NCBI GenBank assembly: GCA_018698735.1 | Contig: JABIPD010000081.1 | Coordinates: 1-13,324, forward strand | DNA: 13,324 nucleotides | Direction of reading: 5' to 3' | From: Candidatus Jacksonbacteria bacterium | Lineage (GTDB): Bacteria; Patescibacteriota; Patescibacteriia; UBA9629; GWA2-43-13 | Part shown: in pieces, positions 1 to 7,394 of the stretch | Layout: the number at the start of each line of letters is the position of its first letter | Position numbering within the stretch: position 1 is the stretch's first letter | Program-made: the position numbers and the translations under genes | Notes under the pieces: model-generated | What the model saw: only the letters and a program-made list of their open reading frames with translations | Database searches by the model: none | Told to the model about the DNA's origin: nothing

Positions 1-1968
1 GAACTGCTTTCAGAAAAATATGGCGAAACAATGATAGAACAAGGCGGGCTTAAGGTTGTTACAACTCTAGACTACGACCTTCAGAAAGACGCCGAGAAAG
101 CCGTTGCCGACAAACTCGAATTTATTCAAGCAAATGGAGGTTCGAATGCAGCACTTGTGGCGATAGATCCTAAAAACGGCCAAATCCTTTCGATGGTAGG
201 CTCGCACGACTTCTTTAATGACGAACTCGACGGGCAAGTAAATGTTGCGATTCGTCCACGCCAACCAGGTTCTTCTTTTAAACCAATGGTCTACATGACC
301 GCCTTTAGAAAAGGCTATACCCCATCGACTATTTTATACGATGTAGTAACCGACTTCGAACCCAGCGACAACAATGAATACATTCCTCATAACTACGACT
401 TAGAGGAACGTGGCCCTGTTACTATTCGGCAAGCTCTTCAAGGGTCGTTAAATGTTCCAGCTGTAAAAGCCCTGTATCTTGCTGGCCCCAGAAACGTTGT
501 TTCGCTAGCGCAAGAACTAGGATACGCAACCTTAACAGACCCAGATAGATACGGATTATCGCTCGTGCTTGGAGGAGCAGAGGTAAAACTATTAGAACAT
601 GTTGAAGCGTATGGAGTGCTCGCAAACGAAGGAATAAAAAACCCAACAGCCGGGGTGTTATATGTAGAAACTCCAGACGGCGAAAAACTCGAAGAATTCG
701 AAGAAGCCCCAGCACAAGTTCTTGATGCAGAAACAACCAGACTTATTACCGATGTCCTTTCCGACAATCAAGCACGCGCATATGTATTTGGAACAGACAG
801 TGTATTGCAGCTTGGCAGCCGGCCAGTAGCAGCAAAAACCGGAACAACCAACGACTACCGAGACGCCTGGACCATAGGTTATACACCATCTATAGCTGTT
901 GGTGTGTGGGTTGGTAATAACGATAACTCTCCAATGAAACGTGGAAGTGGGGGATCTGTTATGGCTGGCCCAGTATGGAATCAATTTATTCGCTCCGCGC
1001 TTTCTGGTACTGCGGTTGAAGAATTTAACAAACCAGAAGAAATTATAACCGAAAAACCAATTCTCGATGGCGTTGGAGGCGAAAAAACCGTAAAAATAGA
1101 CAAATCAACCGGAAAACTTGCAACAGACAACACGCCACTGTCCATGATAGAAGAAAAAACATTCCGAGATTTACATAGCATTCTCCATTTTGTAGAGAGA
1201 GACAACCCAAGAGGCGAAGCTCCTAAAAATCCTGCGAAAGATTCGCAATACGAAGGCTGGGAAGCTGCTATTCTTCGCTGGGCAGATGAAAACGAAATAA
1301 CCTCTACAGACGAACAGCCCCCAACAGAAGAAGACGACGTTCATATTCCTGCAAACAAACCATCGCTTACGGTATTTGAACCAACAGCAAACACCACCAT
1401 TGCCTCTGTCGTTTTATCGCCTTCGATATCTGCATCTGCACCAAGAGGAATAGCACGTGTAGAGTATATGATAGACGGATTAGTCTGGGATGTTGTTGGT
1501 GGCGCCCCTTACGTGCGACCACTTTCTATGAGCCGACTTGGAAAAGGAAAACACGTGCTACGAATCACAGCTTTCGACGACGTCGACAACCAAACGACCA
1601 TTGAAATTCCCTTCACTTACGAAGGCCCCTCTATAGACGGAGGTGAAGAAGGAATAGCAATTCCTCTATCACTTTCTTTAACGTGGCTTTCACCTATAGA
1701 CAACAGCACTATAGAAACAGACACATTCCCGCTTACATTAACGGTAACAGTATCAAACCCAACAGTCGTTAAACGAGTAAATTATTACTACACTACCAAT
1801 AATCGAGTCCCTACCTTTATAGATTCGACCCGAAACCCAGAAACAACGAATGTTACAACCACATGGCGAACCGCTCCAGCACCTGGAACGTATACCTTGT
1901 ATGCAAACGTGGTAGACGAAGATAACTTAAGCTACCGCACAGACGAAGTTTCGGTAGTTGTTCAATAA
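1..1968 (+). CDS. Class A penicillin-binding protein (PBP1A-like), 3' part
   Basis: The reading frame is already open at base 1, so the start codon and the N-terminal glycosyltransferase domain lie outside the window; the ATG at 31 is internal. The visible part is the transpeptidase that cross-links peptidoglycan stem peptides on the outer face of the membrane. The family hallmark QGGLKVVTTLD opens it. The three catalytic motifs are present: SSFK with the acyl-accepting serine at 271-282, SLN at 445-453 and KTG at 835-843, followed by the usual GVWVGNND segment. Beyond an acidic linker (about 1290-1360) the protein carries two beta-rich Ig-like modules, about 1366-1626 and 1672-1965. These are not part of the catalytic core and probably contact wall or envelope material (inference). 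The gene is followed by a REP-like palindrome and nothing on the same strand until 8908. Class A PBP assignment is firm; the exact paralogue is not. Confidence 0.95.
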   Translation, partial: ELLSEKYGETMIEQGGLKVVTTLDYDLQKDAEKAVADKLEFIQANGGSNAALVAIDPKNGQILSMVGSHDFFNDELDGQVNVAIRPRQPGSSFKPMVYMTAFRKGYTPSTILYDVVTDFEPSDNNEYIPHNYDLEERGPVTIRQALQGSLNVPAVKALYLAGPRNVVSLAQELGYATLTDPDRYGLSLVLGGAEVKLLEHVEAYGVLANEGIKNPTAGVLYVETPDGEKLEEFEEAPAQVLDAETTRLITDVLSDNQARAYVFGTDSVLQLGSRPVAAKTGTTNDYRDAWTIGYTPSIAVGVWVGNNDNSPMKRGSGGSVMAGPVWNQFIRSALSGTAVEEFNKPEEIITEKPILDGVGGEKTVKIDKSTGKLATDNTPLSMIEEKTFRDLHSILHFVERDNPRGEAPKNPAKDSQYEGWEAAILRWADENEITSTDEQPPTEEDDVHIPANKPSLTVFEPTANTTIASVVLSPSISASAPRGIARVEYMIDGLVWDVVGGAPYVRPLSMSRLGKGKHVLRITAFDDVDNQTTIEIPFTYEGPSIDGGEEGIAIPLSLSLTWLSPIDNSTIETDTFPLTLTVTVSNPTVVKRVNYYYTTNNRVPTFIDSTRNPETTNVTTTWRTAPAPGTYTLYANVVDEDNLSYRTDEVSVVVQ

Positions 1969-1995
1969 ATTTCATACCCCAGCTCTTATTTAAAA

Positions 1996-2080
1996 ATGTC
2001 ATTCTGAGTGATTAGCGAAGAATCTTCATTACAGGTATGCAGCCTATATGGAAGATCCTTCGACAAGCTCAGGATGACAT
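1996..2080. repeat. REP-like imperfect palindrome
   Basis: The left arm (1996-2027, starting ATGTCATTCTGAG) and the right arm (2050-2080, ending CTCAGGATGACAT) pair over about 30 positions with a few mismatches around a loop of about 22 bases. The arm sequence resembles a GTCATTCTGAG.../CGAAGAATCTTC palindrome that I recall as widespread in environmental bacterial genomes. The run of T directly after it (2080-2087) means it could also terminate PBP transcription, since no other terminator is visible there. Confidence 0.75.
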
Positions 2081-2091
2081 TTTTTTAAACC

Positions 2092-2139
2092 AAACAGAAA
2101 ACCGCCACAGAAAGGTTTCGCCGAAGCAGTTTTCTGTTT
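2092..2139 (-). terminator. Hairpin downstream of the 112-codon ORF, terminator-like
   Basis: Bases 2092-2105 pair with 2126-2139 as a 14-bp stem. On the minus-strand RNA the only imperfection is one U-G wobble, whereas the plus-strand RNA would have an A-C mismatch, so the structure fits minus-strand transcription. It sits 30 bases past the stop of the minus-strand ORF at 2169. The following tract is only GGTTT before a run of A, so efficient termination is uncertain. Confidence 0.4.
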
Positions 2140-2168
2140 AGCGGTTGTAGGGGAGGTGTCGATGAGGG

Positions 2169-2507
2169 CTAAGCTGGTGGCAGAACAACCTCTTTGCGAT
2201 ACTCCCCCCTTCCTACCTTAATCCCAAGAGCCAAGATTTCACCAAGCAACCGCTCCATCACTTCGTCGCACCCGGCCTCGACTGCCAGATTAGCGAGGGC
2301 CCGGCCAATTCCATCCAGAAGGAGAAAGTTAATGAAGAGTTCACCCTTTTCCTCGCACAGAGCGATGGCCTGTCCCTTATCCTCGGCAGAAGTGAGAAAT
2401 AGCCCCACCTGCCCGTCGACATCTTTGACTAAAAGGTTCACTAGCAACTCCTCCGTTGGTGCCTCAGCTCGGTGTTGAAGTATCGATTCGAGACAAAACG
2501 TTACCAT
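2169..2507 (-). CDS. Hypothetical protein, GC-rich ORFan
   Basis: I do not recognise this protein. The frame has 112 codons from the ATG at 2507, and the product looks helical: an acidic/hydrophobic N-terminal half, then a segment rich in Leu, Ala, Glu and Gly. It is visibly richer in G+C than its neighbours and uses CTT/GAG/GCC-type codons where they use TTA/GAA/GCA. Two starts are possible. The ATG at 2507 lacks a Shine-Dalgarno sequence and would lie inside a candidate promoter spacer. A GTG at 2441 is preceded by GGAGG with 8-base spacing and would give about 90 residues; that start fits the signals better. The ORF lies between the yidC terminator and a hairpin at 2092-2139. The opposite-strand frame (2194-2478) is Ser/Arg-rich and looks like a shadow. 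It may be an acquired or fast-evolving gene. Confidence 0.5.
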   Translation of the reverse strand: MVTFCLESILQHRAEAPTEELLVNLLVKDVDGQVGLFLTSAEDKGQAIALCEEKGELFINFLLLDGIGRALANLAVEAGCDEVMERLLGEILALGIKVGRGEYRKEVVLPPA

Positions 2508-2526
2508 TTCGAAGGATCTTTGTCAA
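2498..2526 (-). promoter_or_regulatory. Candidate promoter for the GC-rich ORF
   Basis: TTGACA (2526-2521) is followed by a 17-base spacer and TAACGT (2503-2498), which keeps the conserved first, second and last positions of the -10 box. Transcription would begin near 2491, downstream of the ATG at 2507 but upstream of the GTG at 2441, which has a good ribosome binding site. Confidence 0.35.
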
Positions 2527-2541
2527 CCCAACTACTTCAAT

Positions 2542-2572
2542 AAAAAAGAGACGCTTTGCGCCTCTCTTTTTT
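2542..2572. terminator. Bidirectional intrinsic terminator after yidC
   Basis: AAAAAAGAGACGC pairs with GCGCCTCTCTTTTTT around a three-base loop, with a two-base CC bulge. T runs occur on both strands. It lies 15 bases past the yidC stop and closes the rpmH-rnpA-yidD-yidC transcript. Confidence 0.75.
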
Positions 2573-2586
2573 ATTGTCACGAATAG

Positions 2587-3312
2587 TTAGCTCGCTGCGA
2601 TAACTTCCGGCTTCGGGTCTTCTTTTTTTCGTAAAATTAAATACTGCTGCAAAATAGTAACCAACGTTGTAACAAGCCAGTACAACGAAAGTCCGCCAGG
2701 AAGTGTTATTCCAATCACCACCGTTAACACCGGCATCATATACATCATCTGCTTGTTCATCATTGCTGCAAACTTTTCGTCTTTTGCGCCAGGCACACTT
2801 GGCTGGCGATTATGCATAAGCATTCTGCTTGCAAAAAACTGCGCCACACCAGCAGTAACAGCAAGCAGTATCGATCGCTCTGCAAGATTCATGGTTCCAA
2901 AAAAAGCGATAGGGTTAATACTTTCCGGACGCGAAATAAACGAATACACTAAATCAAAATTTACACTTCCTAACCCATCTCGAAAAACTTTAAACACCGC
3001 CCACAAAAACGGCAATTGAATTAAAAGCGGCAAACACGAAGAAGCTGGATTAATCTTCTCTTCCTTATACAACTCCATTGTCTTCTGCGCCAATGCCTGT
3101 TTATCGTCTTTGTATTCTGCTTTTAATGCCTCTATTTTTGGCTGAAGTTGTGAAAGATTCTTCTGAGATTCTAACGCCCGTTTATTTAACGTCCACAACG
3201 CGCCTTTAATAACGATGGTAAGCAAAATAATCGCGACCCCTATATCGGGGATCATGTTATATAAAAAAATTAGAAGATTAAAAATCGGTTGATAAAAAAT
3301 CGTTGTAAACAT
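2587..3312 (-). CDS. yidC: Membrane protein insertase YidC/Oxa1
   Basis: YidC inserts and folds membrane proteins, alone or with SecYEG. At 241 residues this is the short form without the large periplasmic domain of proteobacterial YidC. A first transmembrane segment (about 21-41) is followed by the charged cytoplasmic hairpin (42-88), then the INPASSCLPLLIQLPF motif (87-102), further membrane spans (about 147-163 and 190-225) and the characteristic LPGGLSLYW (204-212). The residue aligning with the hydrophilic-groove arginine is Lys36, in TIVIK, and the usual LPL after it reads WTL. The start has AAGGAG only two bases upstream, closer than usual, but the N-terminus matches the family. It is the last gene of the cluster, 42 bases after yidD and followed by a terminator. 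Confidence 0.95.
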   Translation of the reverse strand: MFTTIFYQPIFNLLIFLYNMIPDIGVAIILLTIVIKGALWTLNKRALESQKNLSQLQPKIEALKAEYKDDKQALAQKTMELYKEEKINPASSCLPLLIQLPFLWAVFKVFRDGLGSVNFDLVYSFISRPESINPIAFFGTMNLAERSILLAVTAGVAQFFASRMLMHNRQPSVPGAKDEKFAAMMNKQMMYMMPVLTVVIGITLPGGLSLYWLVTTLVTILQQYLILRKKEDPKPEVIAAS

Positions 3313-3354
3313 AGCTCCTTCTCAAACTTTTTAATTTAAATGTATTCTTTCTTC

Positions 3355-3585
3355 TTACGGGTTATCTACCCCGCCATCACTCCATGGATGGCATCGAAGA
3401 ATCCTTCGAGACCCTTTGTGCAACCCTCTCACTATACCATATTTCTCTACCGCTTTATACGTATATTCAGAACACGTTGGATGAAATTTACATTGCCCAT
3501 TCGGAACATAAAAACGCAAAGGCCCGTGATCAAGCGAGAGCGTTTTTTGGTACAACCGAATAGCAAGTAATATCAATTTACGCAT
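3355..3585 (-). CDS. yidD: Membrane protein insertion efficiency factor YidD
   Basis: A 76-residue member of the small YidD family, which assists YidC-dependent insertion at the inner face of the membrane. The N-terminal amphipathic helix (1-17) is followed by the family signature: Cys32 and Cys38 in CKFHPTCSEY, then GSRRILRCHPW with Cys65 and the closing DGGVDNP. The start codon is one base after the rnpA stop, and no good ribosome binding site is visible, so translational coupling to rnpA is likely. Confidence 0.96.
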   Translation of the reverse strand: MRKLILLAIRLYQKTLSLDHGPLRFYVPNGQCKFHPTCSEYTYKAVEKYGIVRGLHKGSRRILRCHPWSDGGVDNP

Positions 3586-3586
3586 A

Positions 3587-3925
3587 CTACATGCAACCGA
3601 GCTTCTTTAAAGCAAACGAAAGCGTCTGTTTAATATCTTTATACTCTGCCTCCACCACAGTATTTTTTGCAACCACCACCACATCAATATTTTTCTTGAA
3701 TTGAGATTTGTTTTCTTTTAAAACATCTCGTAATCGGCGTTTTATTTTATTTCTTACAACTGCTTTTTTGGATATTTTATTAGAGACAATAACCGTAGCT
3801 CTCGATTCCGCCTCGGTGTTTAATGCCGAGTAAACAACAAACAACGGAGTTTTAAACGAGCGTCCTTTTCGCAAAACACGCTTTATATCTTCTTCTTTGT
3901 GCAGTCGATGTTGTTTTTTTAACAT
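3587..3925 (-). CDS. rnpA: Ribonuclease P protein component
   Basis: RnpA is the protein subunit that helps the RNase P RNA bind and cut the 5' leader of pre-tRNA. The basic motif RNKIKRRLRD (residues 58-67) is the family RNR signature, preceded by the LRKGRSFKTPLFVV strand region. I place the start at the ATG at 3925 (112 residues) because the family normally opens with MLKK..RL. The frame extends upstream to an ATG at 3943 and a TTG at 3952 (121 residues). Neither start is decided by a clear ribosome binding site: the G-run at 3961-3957 is part of a hairpin and sits rather far from the ATGs. It lies between rpmH and yidD in the canonical order. Confidence 0.95.
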   Translation of the reverse strand: MLKKQHRLHKEEDIKRVLRKGRSFKTPLFVVYSALNTEAESRATVIVSNKISKKAVVRNKIKRRLRDVLKENKSQFKKNIDVVVVAKNTVVEAEYKDIKQTLSFALKKLGCM

Positions 3926-3956
3926 AGAAAATCTGCTCTTCATAAGATACAAAACA

Positions 3957-3970
3957 CCCCCAACAGGGGG
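3957..3970 (-). promoter_or_regulatory. GC hairpin between rpmH and rnpA
   Basis: On the minus strand, CCCCC (3970-3966), loop TGTT and GGGGG (3961-3957) form a tight stem followed by TGTTTTG. It resembles a weak intrinsic terminator or attenuator and would let rpmH be expressed above rnpA. The G-run also offers the only ribosome-binding-like sequence before rnpA, so folding could hide it. Confidence 0.4.
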
Positions 3971-3988
3971 CGCAATGAGTGTAAAAGC

Positions 3989-4129
3989 TTAAGCTGGAGT
4001 AAGTTGCTTTCGGCCTTTTGCTTTACGTCTCTTAAGGATATTTCTTCCTCCAGGAGAACTTGAACGCGCTCTAAATCCGTGAGATTTCGCACGTTTTCTT
4101 GTTTTTGGTTGATATGTTCGTTTAGGCAT
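3989..4129 (-). CDS. rpmH: Large ribosomal subunit protein bL34
   Basis: A 46-codon gene encoding the highly basic bL34 of the 50S subunit. The product begins [19 protein letters not shown] and ends with the conserved [17 protein letters not shown] block; length and composition match the family (44-47 residues). The ATG at 4129 has no ribosome binding site at the usual distance: the nearest GGAG is 14 bases upstream, inside the end of the preceding small ORF, whose stop is 8 bases before this start. It is followed by rnpA, as in most bacteria. Confidence 0.97.
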   Translation of the reverse strand: MPKRTYQPKTRKRAKSHGFRARSSSPGGRNILKRRKAKGRKQLTPA

Positions 4130-4137
4130 ACGTCGGA

Positions 4138-4284
4138 TCAAAGCTCCAGGTTACGCATTTTACAGAAGTAAAATACTTCACCTTTCACTTGCTCCTCCTT
4201 TTCAAAAAAATGCTTACTCGCCCAGAAGGCTGCGTCCACCATTTTTTTGAGATTGGAGAAGAACTCTTTTTTAATTACTTCCAT
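4138..4284 (-). CDS. Possible 48-residue small protein or leader ORF before rpmH
   Basis: An uninterrupted 48-codon frame starting MEVIKKEFF and ending MRNLEL, rich in Lys, Glu and Phe. I recognise no family. It fills nearly the whole gyrA-rpmH gap: its ATG is about 6 bases past the transcription start expected from the promoter at 4297-4325, and its stop is 8 bases before rpmH. An in-frame GTG at 4188 has AAGGAGG (4200-4194) five bases upstream and would give a 16-residue peptide. The 3' portion contains competing small stems (GAAGTA/TACTTC and TTTTAC/GTAAAA). It could be a small protein, a leader peptide, or a non-coding rpmH leader that is open by chance. Confidence 0.35.
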   Translation of the reverse strand: MEVIKKEFFSNLKKMVDAAFWASKHFFEKEEQVKGEVFYFCKMRNLEL

Positions 4285-4296
4285 CAAGCAGGAGCT

Positions 4297-4325
4297 ACAA
4301 TACCACACTCGATATGATTTAGCAA
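4297..4325 (-). promoter_or_regulatory. Candidate promoter for the rpmH cluster
   Basis: TTGCTA (4325-4320), a 17-base spacer and TATTGT (4302-4297) lie just past the gyrA stop on the minus strand. Transcription would start near 4290, giving the rpmH-rnpA-yidD-yidC genes an entry point separate from gyrA. Confidence 0.45.
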
Positions 4326-4344
4326 CCCTTCCTATACAAGGGTT
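4324..4344 (-). promoter_or_regulatory. Hairpin over the gyrA stop codon
   Basis: AACCCTT and AAGGGTT form a perfect 7-bp stem around a 7-base loop that contains the gyrA TAG. No T run follows on the minus strand, so it is probably a weak terminator or a transcript-end stabiliser at most. It overlaps the -35 of the following promoter by two bases. Confidence 0.35.
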
Positions 4345-6836
4345 ACACTCGCCACTGTAGCGCCGCTATCTTTTAGTCTCATCAATCGAACACCTTGGGT
4401 TGCGCGTTTAAGCACATTCACGCTTTTAAGTGGCAACCGAATAACCTGTCCTTTCGAAGAAACAATCACTAAATCTCCTTTTATCTCGATATTTTTATCA
4501 TTCATCTCTTTTAACACCACTCTCGCAGAAACAATCGGACCGGTTTTCTTTGTAACATTGGCTGTTTTTATTCCAGAACCGCCGCGTTTCTGTACTTTAT
4601 ATTCCTTTGTATTGCTGCGCTTTCCATATCCGGTCTCGGTAACCACCAATAAATGATGCACCGATTCTTTTTCTTCTTCGCCATCTACCAAATCCATCCC
4701 AATAATACGGTCGTTTTCTTTTAACCTCATTCCTCGAACACCAGCGGCTGCACGCCCCATAGAACGGATATCAGCTTCATGGAACCGAATAGCTTGGCCT
4801 AAAGAAGACACCAGCATAATATCTTGTTTTCCTGTCGATGGCTTTACCCATTCGAGCTTATCCTCGCCTTTTAATTTTAATGCAATAAGCCCATTGGTTC
4901 GAATATTACTAAAGGCTTCCAGATCTACCCGTTTAATAACACCATTCTGAGTAACCATCACAAAAAACTTCTTCTTTTTCATGTCATCCACCGAAAGAAT
5001 AGCCGAAACTTTCTCTGCAGGATGCAGCGACAAGAAATTTACAAGCGCCTGGCCTTTAGAGGTTCTAGAGGCAACCGGAACTTCATATCCATGTAACTGG
5101 AATACACGTCCGCGGGTGGTAAAGAACAATAGTTGCGAATGCGTGTTCGTGGTAAGAATTTTCTCTACCATGTCTTCCTCTTTTGTTGTTAACCCAATAA
5201 CCCCCTTACCGCCTCGGCCTTGAGATTTAAATGTATCAGGCGAAAGCCGCTTTATATAGCCATCGCGGGTTAGCATAATAACCACATCTTCTTTTGGAAT
5301 AAGATCTTCTTGGCTAAATTCTCCTATTCCAGTAGGAACAATCTCGGTTCGGCGATCTTCTCCATATTTTTCTGACAAATGCGCGATATCTTCTTTAATA
5401 ATCCCCAACACCTTCTTTGCACTCGCCAAAATAGATTCTAAATCTTTAATAATCGCTTTTATTTCTTTTAATTCGTCTTCGATTCGTTTTCTTTCTAAGT
5501 TTGCTAGCTGATGAAGCCGCATATCCAAAATCGCATTCGTTTGAATTTCGGTAAACTTATACTTCTTCATTAATTTTTCTTTTGCATCTGGTCTGTCTGC
5601 GGAAGCACGGATCAGCTTGATAATCGCATCAATATGGTCTAATGCTTTTACCAATCCTTCTAAAATGTGTTCGCGTGCTTTTGCTTTTGCTAAATCATGC
5701 TCGGTTCGCCTTCGAATAACCTCTTTGCGGTGTTTTAAATATTCTTCTAACACCATTTTTAGCGTTAACACCCGTGGTTGAATACCATCAACTAACGCCA
5801 GCATGTTTACATGAAACTTGTCTTGCAACGACGTCATTTTATAAAGTTGATTCAAAACCTTCTGAGGATACGCGTCTTTCTTTAATTCTATTACAATATG
5901 CACGCCATCTTTATTCGACTCGTCTCGAAGCCCAGAAATACCTTCGAGTTTTTTGTCTCTCACCAAGGCTGCGATTTTTTCTATTAACGTAGATTTGTTT
6001 ACTTGATACGGAATCTCGGAAACAACTATTCTGTGCTTGCCTTTTACCTCTTCTATTTCTGCTTTTGCACGAATAACAATCCCGCCTTTGCCGGTTGCAT
6101 ACGCCTGTTTAATGTCTGCGTTATTATAAATAATTCCGCCAGTAGGAAAATCTGGGCCTTTTAAATGCTTCATTAAATCTTCTACCGAGGCGTCTTTGTT
6201 TTCTATTAAACACGAAATAGCATTACACACCTCTCTCAAATTATGCGGCGGCACATTTGTTGCCATCCCAACAGCAATCCCTAATGTTCCGTTTACTAAA
6301 AAGTTAGGCAGCTTTCCTGGAAGTGGGCGGGGTTCATTTTGCGAGCCATCGTAATTTGGATGAAAATCTACCGTATCTTTTTCTAAATCCAACAATAATT
6401 CCTCTGCTATCGGCATTAACTTACATTCGGTGTACCTCATCGCCGCTGCTCTATCGCCATCCATCGAACCAAAGTTTCCTTGACCGTTTACCAAGGGGCT
6501 ACGCATCGAAAAATCTTGCGCCATTCGAACCATGGCTTCATATACAGAAGAATCGCCATGCGGATGATATTTACCCAACACCTCACCAACCACGGTTGCA
6601 GATTTTCTAAATTTCGCTTGAGATTTTAAACCAATATCCCACATAGCATACAAAATTCTACGCTGAACGGGTTTTAAGCCATCGCGGATATCTGGTAACG
6701 CCCGAGACACAATAACAGACATGGCATAATCTAAATACGATGTCTGCATTTCTTCTACAATCGGCCGTGGCTCTACTTTTCCAATAGCGGTAAAATCGTC
6801 TACCTGGGCTTCTTCTTGTTTTTTCTTTTTAGCCAT
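4332..6836 (-). CDS. gyrA: DNA gyrase subunit A
   Basis: GyrA is the breakage-reunion subunit of DNA gyrase, acting with GyrB to add negative supercoils. The 834 residues match the usual length. The N-terminal domain has [17 protein letters not shown] (49-65), the quinolone-binding region [19 protein letters not shown] (89-107) and the catalytic Tyr135 in AAMRYTE. A coiled-coil tower follows (about 360-490). The C-terminal beta-pinwheel carries the GyrA box as QGRGGKG (539-545), close to the consensus QRRGGKG, which argues for gyrase over topoisomerase IV ParC. At the usual quinolone-resistance positions it has Ser96 and Glu100. No Shine-Dalgarno precedes the ATG, and the candidate promoter would leave only about six bases of leader. 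gyrB is not in the window. Confidence 0.97.
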   Translation of the reverse strand: MAKKKKQEEAQVDDFTAIGKVEPRPIVEEMQTSYLDYAMSVIVSRALPDIRDGLKPVQRRILYAMWDIGLKSQAKFRKSATVVGEVLGKYHPHGDSSVYEAMVRMAQDFSMRSPLVNGQGNFGSMDGDRAAAMRYTECKLMPIAEELLLDLEKDTVDFHPNYDGSQNEPRPLPGKLPNFLVNGTLGIAVGMATNVPPHNLREVCNAISCLIENKDASVEDLMKHLKGPDFPTGGIIYNNADIKQAYATGKGGIVIRAKAEIEEVKGKHRIVVSEIPYQVNKSTLIEKIAALVRDKKLEGISGLRDESNKDGVHIVIELKKDAYPQKVLNQLYKMTSLQDKFHVNMLALVDGIQPRVLTLKMVLEEYLKHRKEVIRRRTEHDLAKAKAREHILEGLVKALDHIDAIIKLIRASADRPDAKEKLMKKYKFTEIQTNAILDMRLHQLANLERKRIEDELKEIKAIIKDLESILASAKKVLGIIKEDIAHLSEKYGEDRRTEIVPTGIGEFSQEDLIPKEDVVIMLTRDGYIKRLSPDTFKSQGRGGKGVIGLTTKEEDMVEKILTTNTHSQLLFFTTRGRVFQLHGYEVPVASRTSKGQALVNFLSLHPAEKVSAILSVDDMKKKKFFVMVTQNGVIKRVDLEAFSNIRTNGLIALKLKGEDKLEWVKPSTGKQDIMLVSSLGQAIRFHEADIRSMGRAAAGVRGMRLKENDRIIGMDLVDGEEEKESVHHLLVVTETGYGKRSNTKEYKVQKRGGSGIKTANVTKKTGPIVSARVVLKEMNDKNIEIKGDLVIVSSKGQVIRLPLKSVNVLKRATQGVRLMRLKDSGATVASVTLV

Positions 6837-6848
6837 AAAATTATTACT

Positions 6849-6877
6849 AATCTTGTATCTTTACTATGTAGTGTCAA
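6849..6877 (-). promoter_or_regulatory. Candidate gyrA promoter with a very short leader
   Basis: A perfect TTGACA (6877-6872), 17-base spacer and AAGATT (6854-6849, weak -10) lie upstream of gyrA. The predicted transcription start near 6842 leaves about six bases before the ATG, which fits the absence of a ribosome binding site. Confidence 0.4.
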
Positions 6878-6914
6878 CTCTGGATTAATACCTATTGTAT
6901 AAACCTCTTGTTTG

Positions 6915-7050
6915 GAAAATTTCTAATTGCTCTAATTTCTAATTCACCTAATCAATACACCAAGCCTCAACAATGCACAGACCTGAATCATTGTTCATTG
7001 GTTATTGGGATTTGATTAGTAATTACTAATTAGATCAATTAGAAATTTTC
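6915..7050. repeat. 136-bp imperfect palindrome, MITE/REP-like
   Basis: GAAAATTTCTAATTG at 6915-6929 is the exact reverse complement of 7036-7050. Pairing continues inward with few mismatches (CTAATTTCTAATT... against AATTAGTAATTAG...) to about 35 bp per arm. A second inner pair, AACAATG/CATTGTT (6969-6975 and 6989-6995), lies in the centre. The arms contain CTAATT units of a kind I recall from environmental genomes. There is no ORF. It fills nearly all of the spacer between gyrA and the 107-codon gene and may end that gene's transcript. Confidence 0.7.
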
Positions 7051-7056
7051 ATTGCC

Positions 7057-7380
7057 TTATTCACTTATTACTCTCCCAAATACTTTCTCTTCCATTTTTT
7101 TTAAATCCTCTTCGGTAACATCTTCCACTTTTATGCCTTTCACCTTTCCAGAAGCTGGCCATAACGAGGCCAAGGACCGAAACTCCTTCCCTATACTCTG
7201 AAACAACCCTGCTTTTTGCCCAGCCGCTACTTCACTATCAATCCGTTCGAAGGTTGTTCCTAAAGTAAGCAACCAGCCACCAATAATGGCTGCCGTAATA
7301 ATCGCAACACACAACGCCATAACTGCATGCGCTGCACGAGCTGGAAATACTTTTTTCGTTTTTTTATCTTCTTTAAACAT
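7057..7380 (-). CDS. Hypothetical single-pass membrane protein
   Basis: I do not recognise a named family. The 107 residues comprise a short basic cytoplasmic N-terminus (1-18), one hydrophobic span rich in Ala, Ile and Gly (about 19-41), and a mostly polar remainder ending in an acidic/basic helix (89-102). With a basic N-terminus the C-terminal part is probably extracytoplasmic (inference). It begins 14 bases after the stop of the upstream MBL-fold gene and has GGGG close to its ATG, so the two form one transcription unit. Base composition matches the neighbours, so it looks native. Confidence 0.75.
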   Translation of the reverse strand: MFKEDKKTKKVFPARAAHAVMALCVAIITAAIIGGWLLTLGTTFERIDSEVAAGQKAGLFQSIGKEFRSLASLWPASGKVKGIKVEDVTEEDLKKMEEKVFGRVISE

Positions 7381-7394
7381 ATCCCCATTGGCTA

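Noticed and set aside
2194..2478. Plus-strand 94-codon frame opposite the GC-rich ORF
   Set aside because: Ser/Arg/Pro-rich with no start signal; the minus frame has a more protein-like composition, a candidate ribosome binding site and a matching hairpin.
4285..4331. Replication origin next to rpmH
   Set aside because: No DnaA boxes or AT-rich repeats seen here or in the other spacers.
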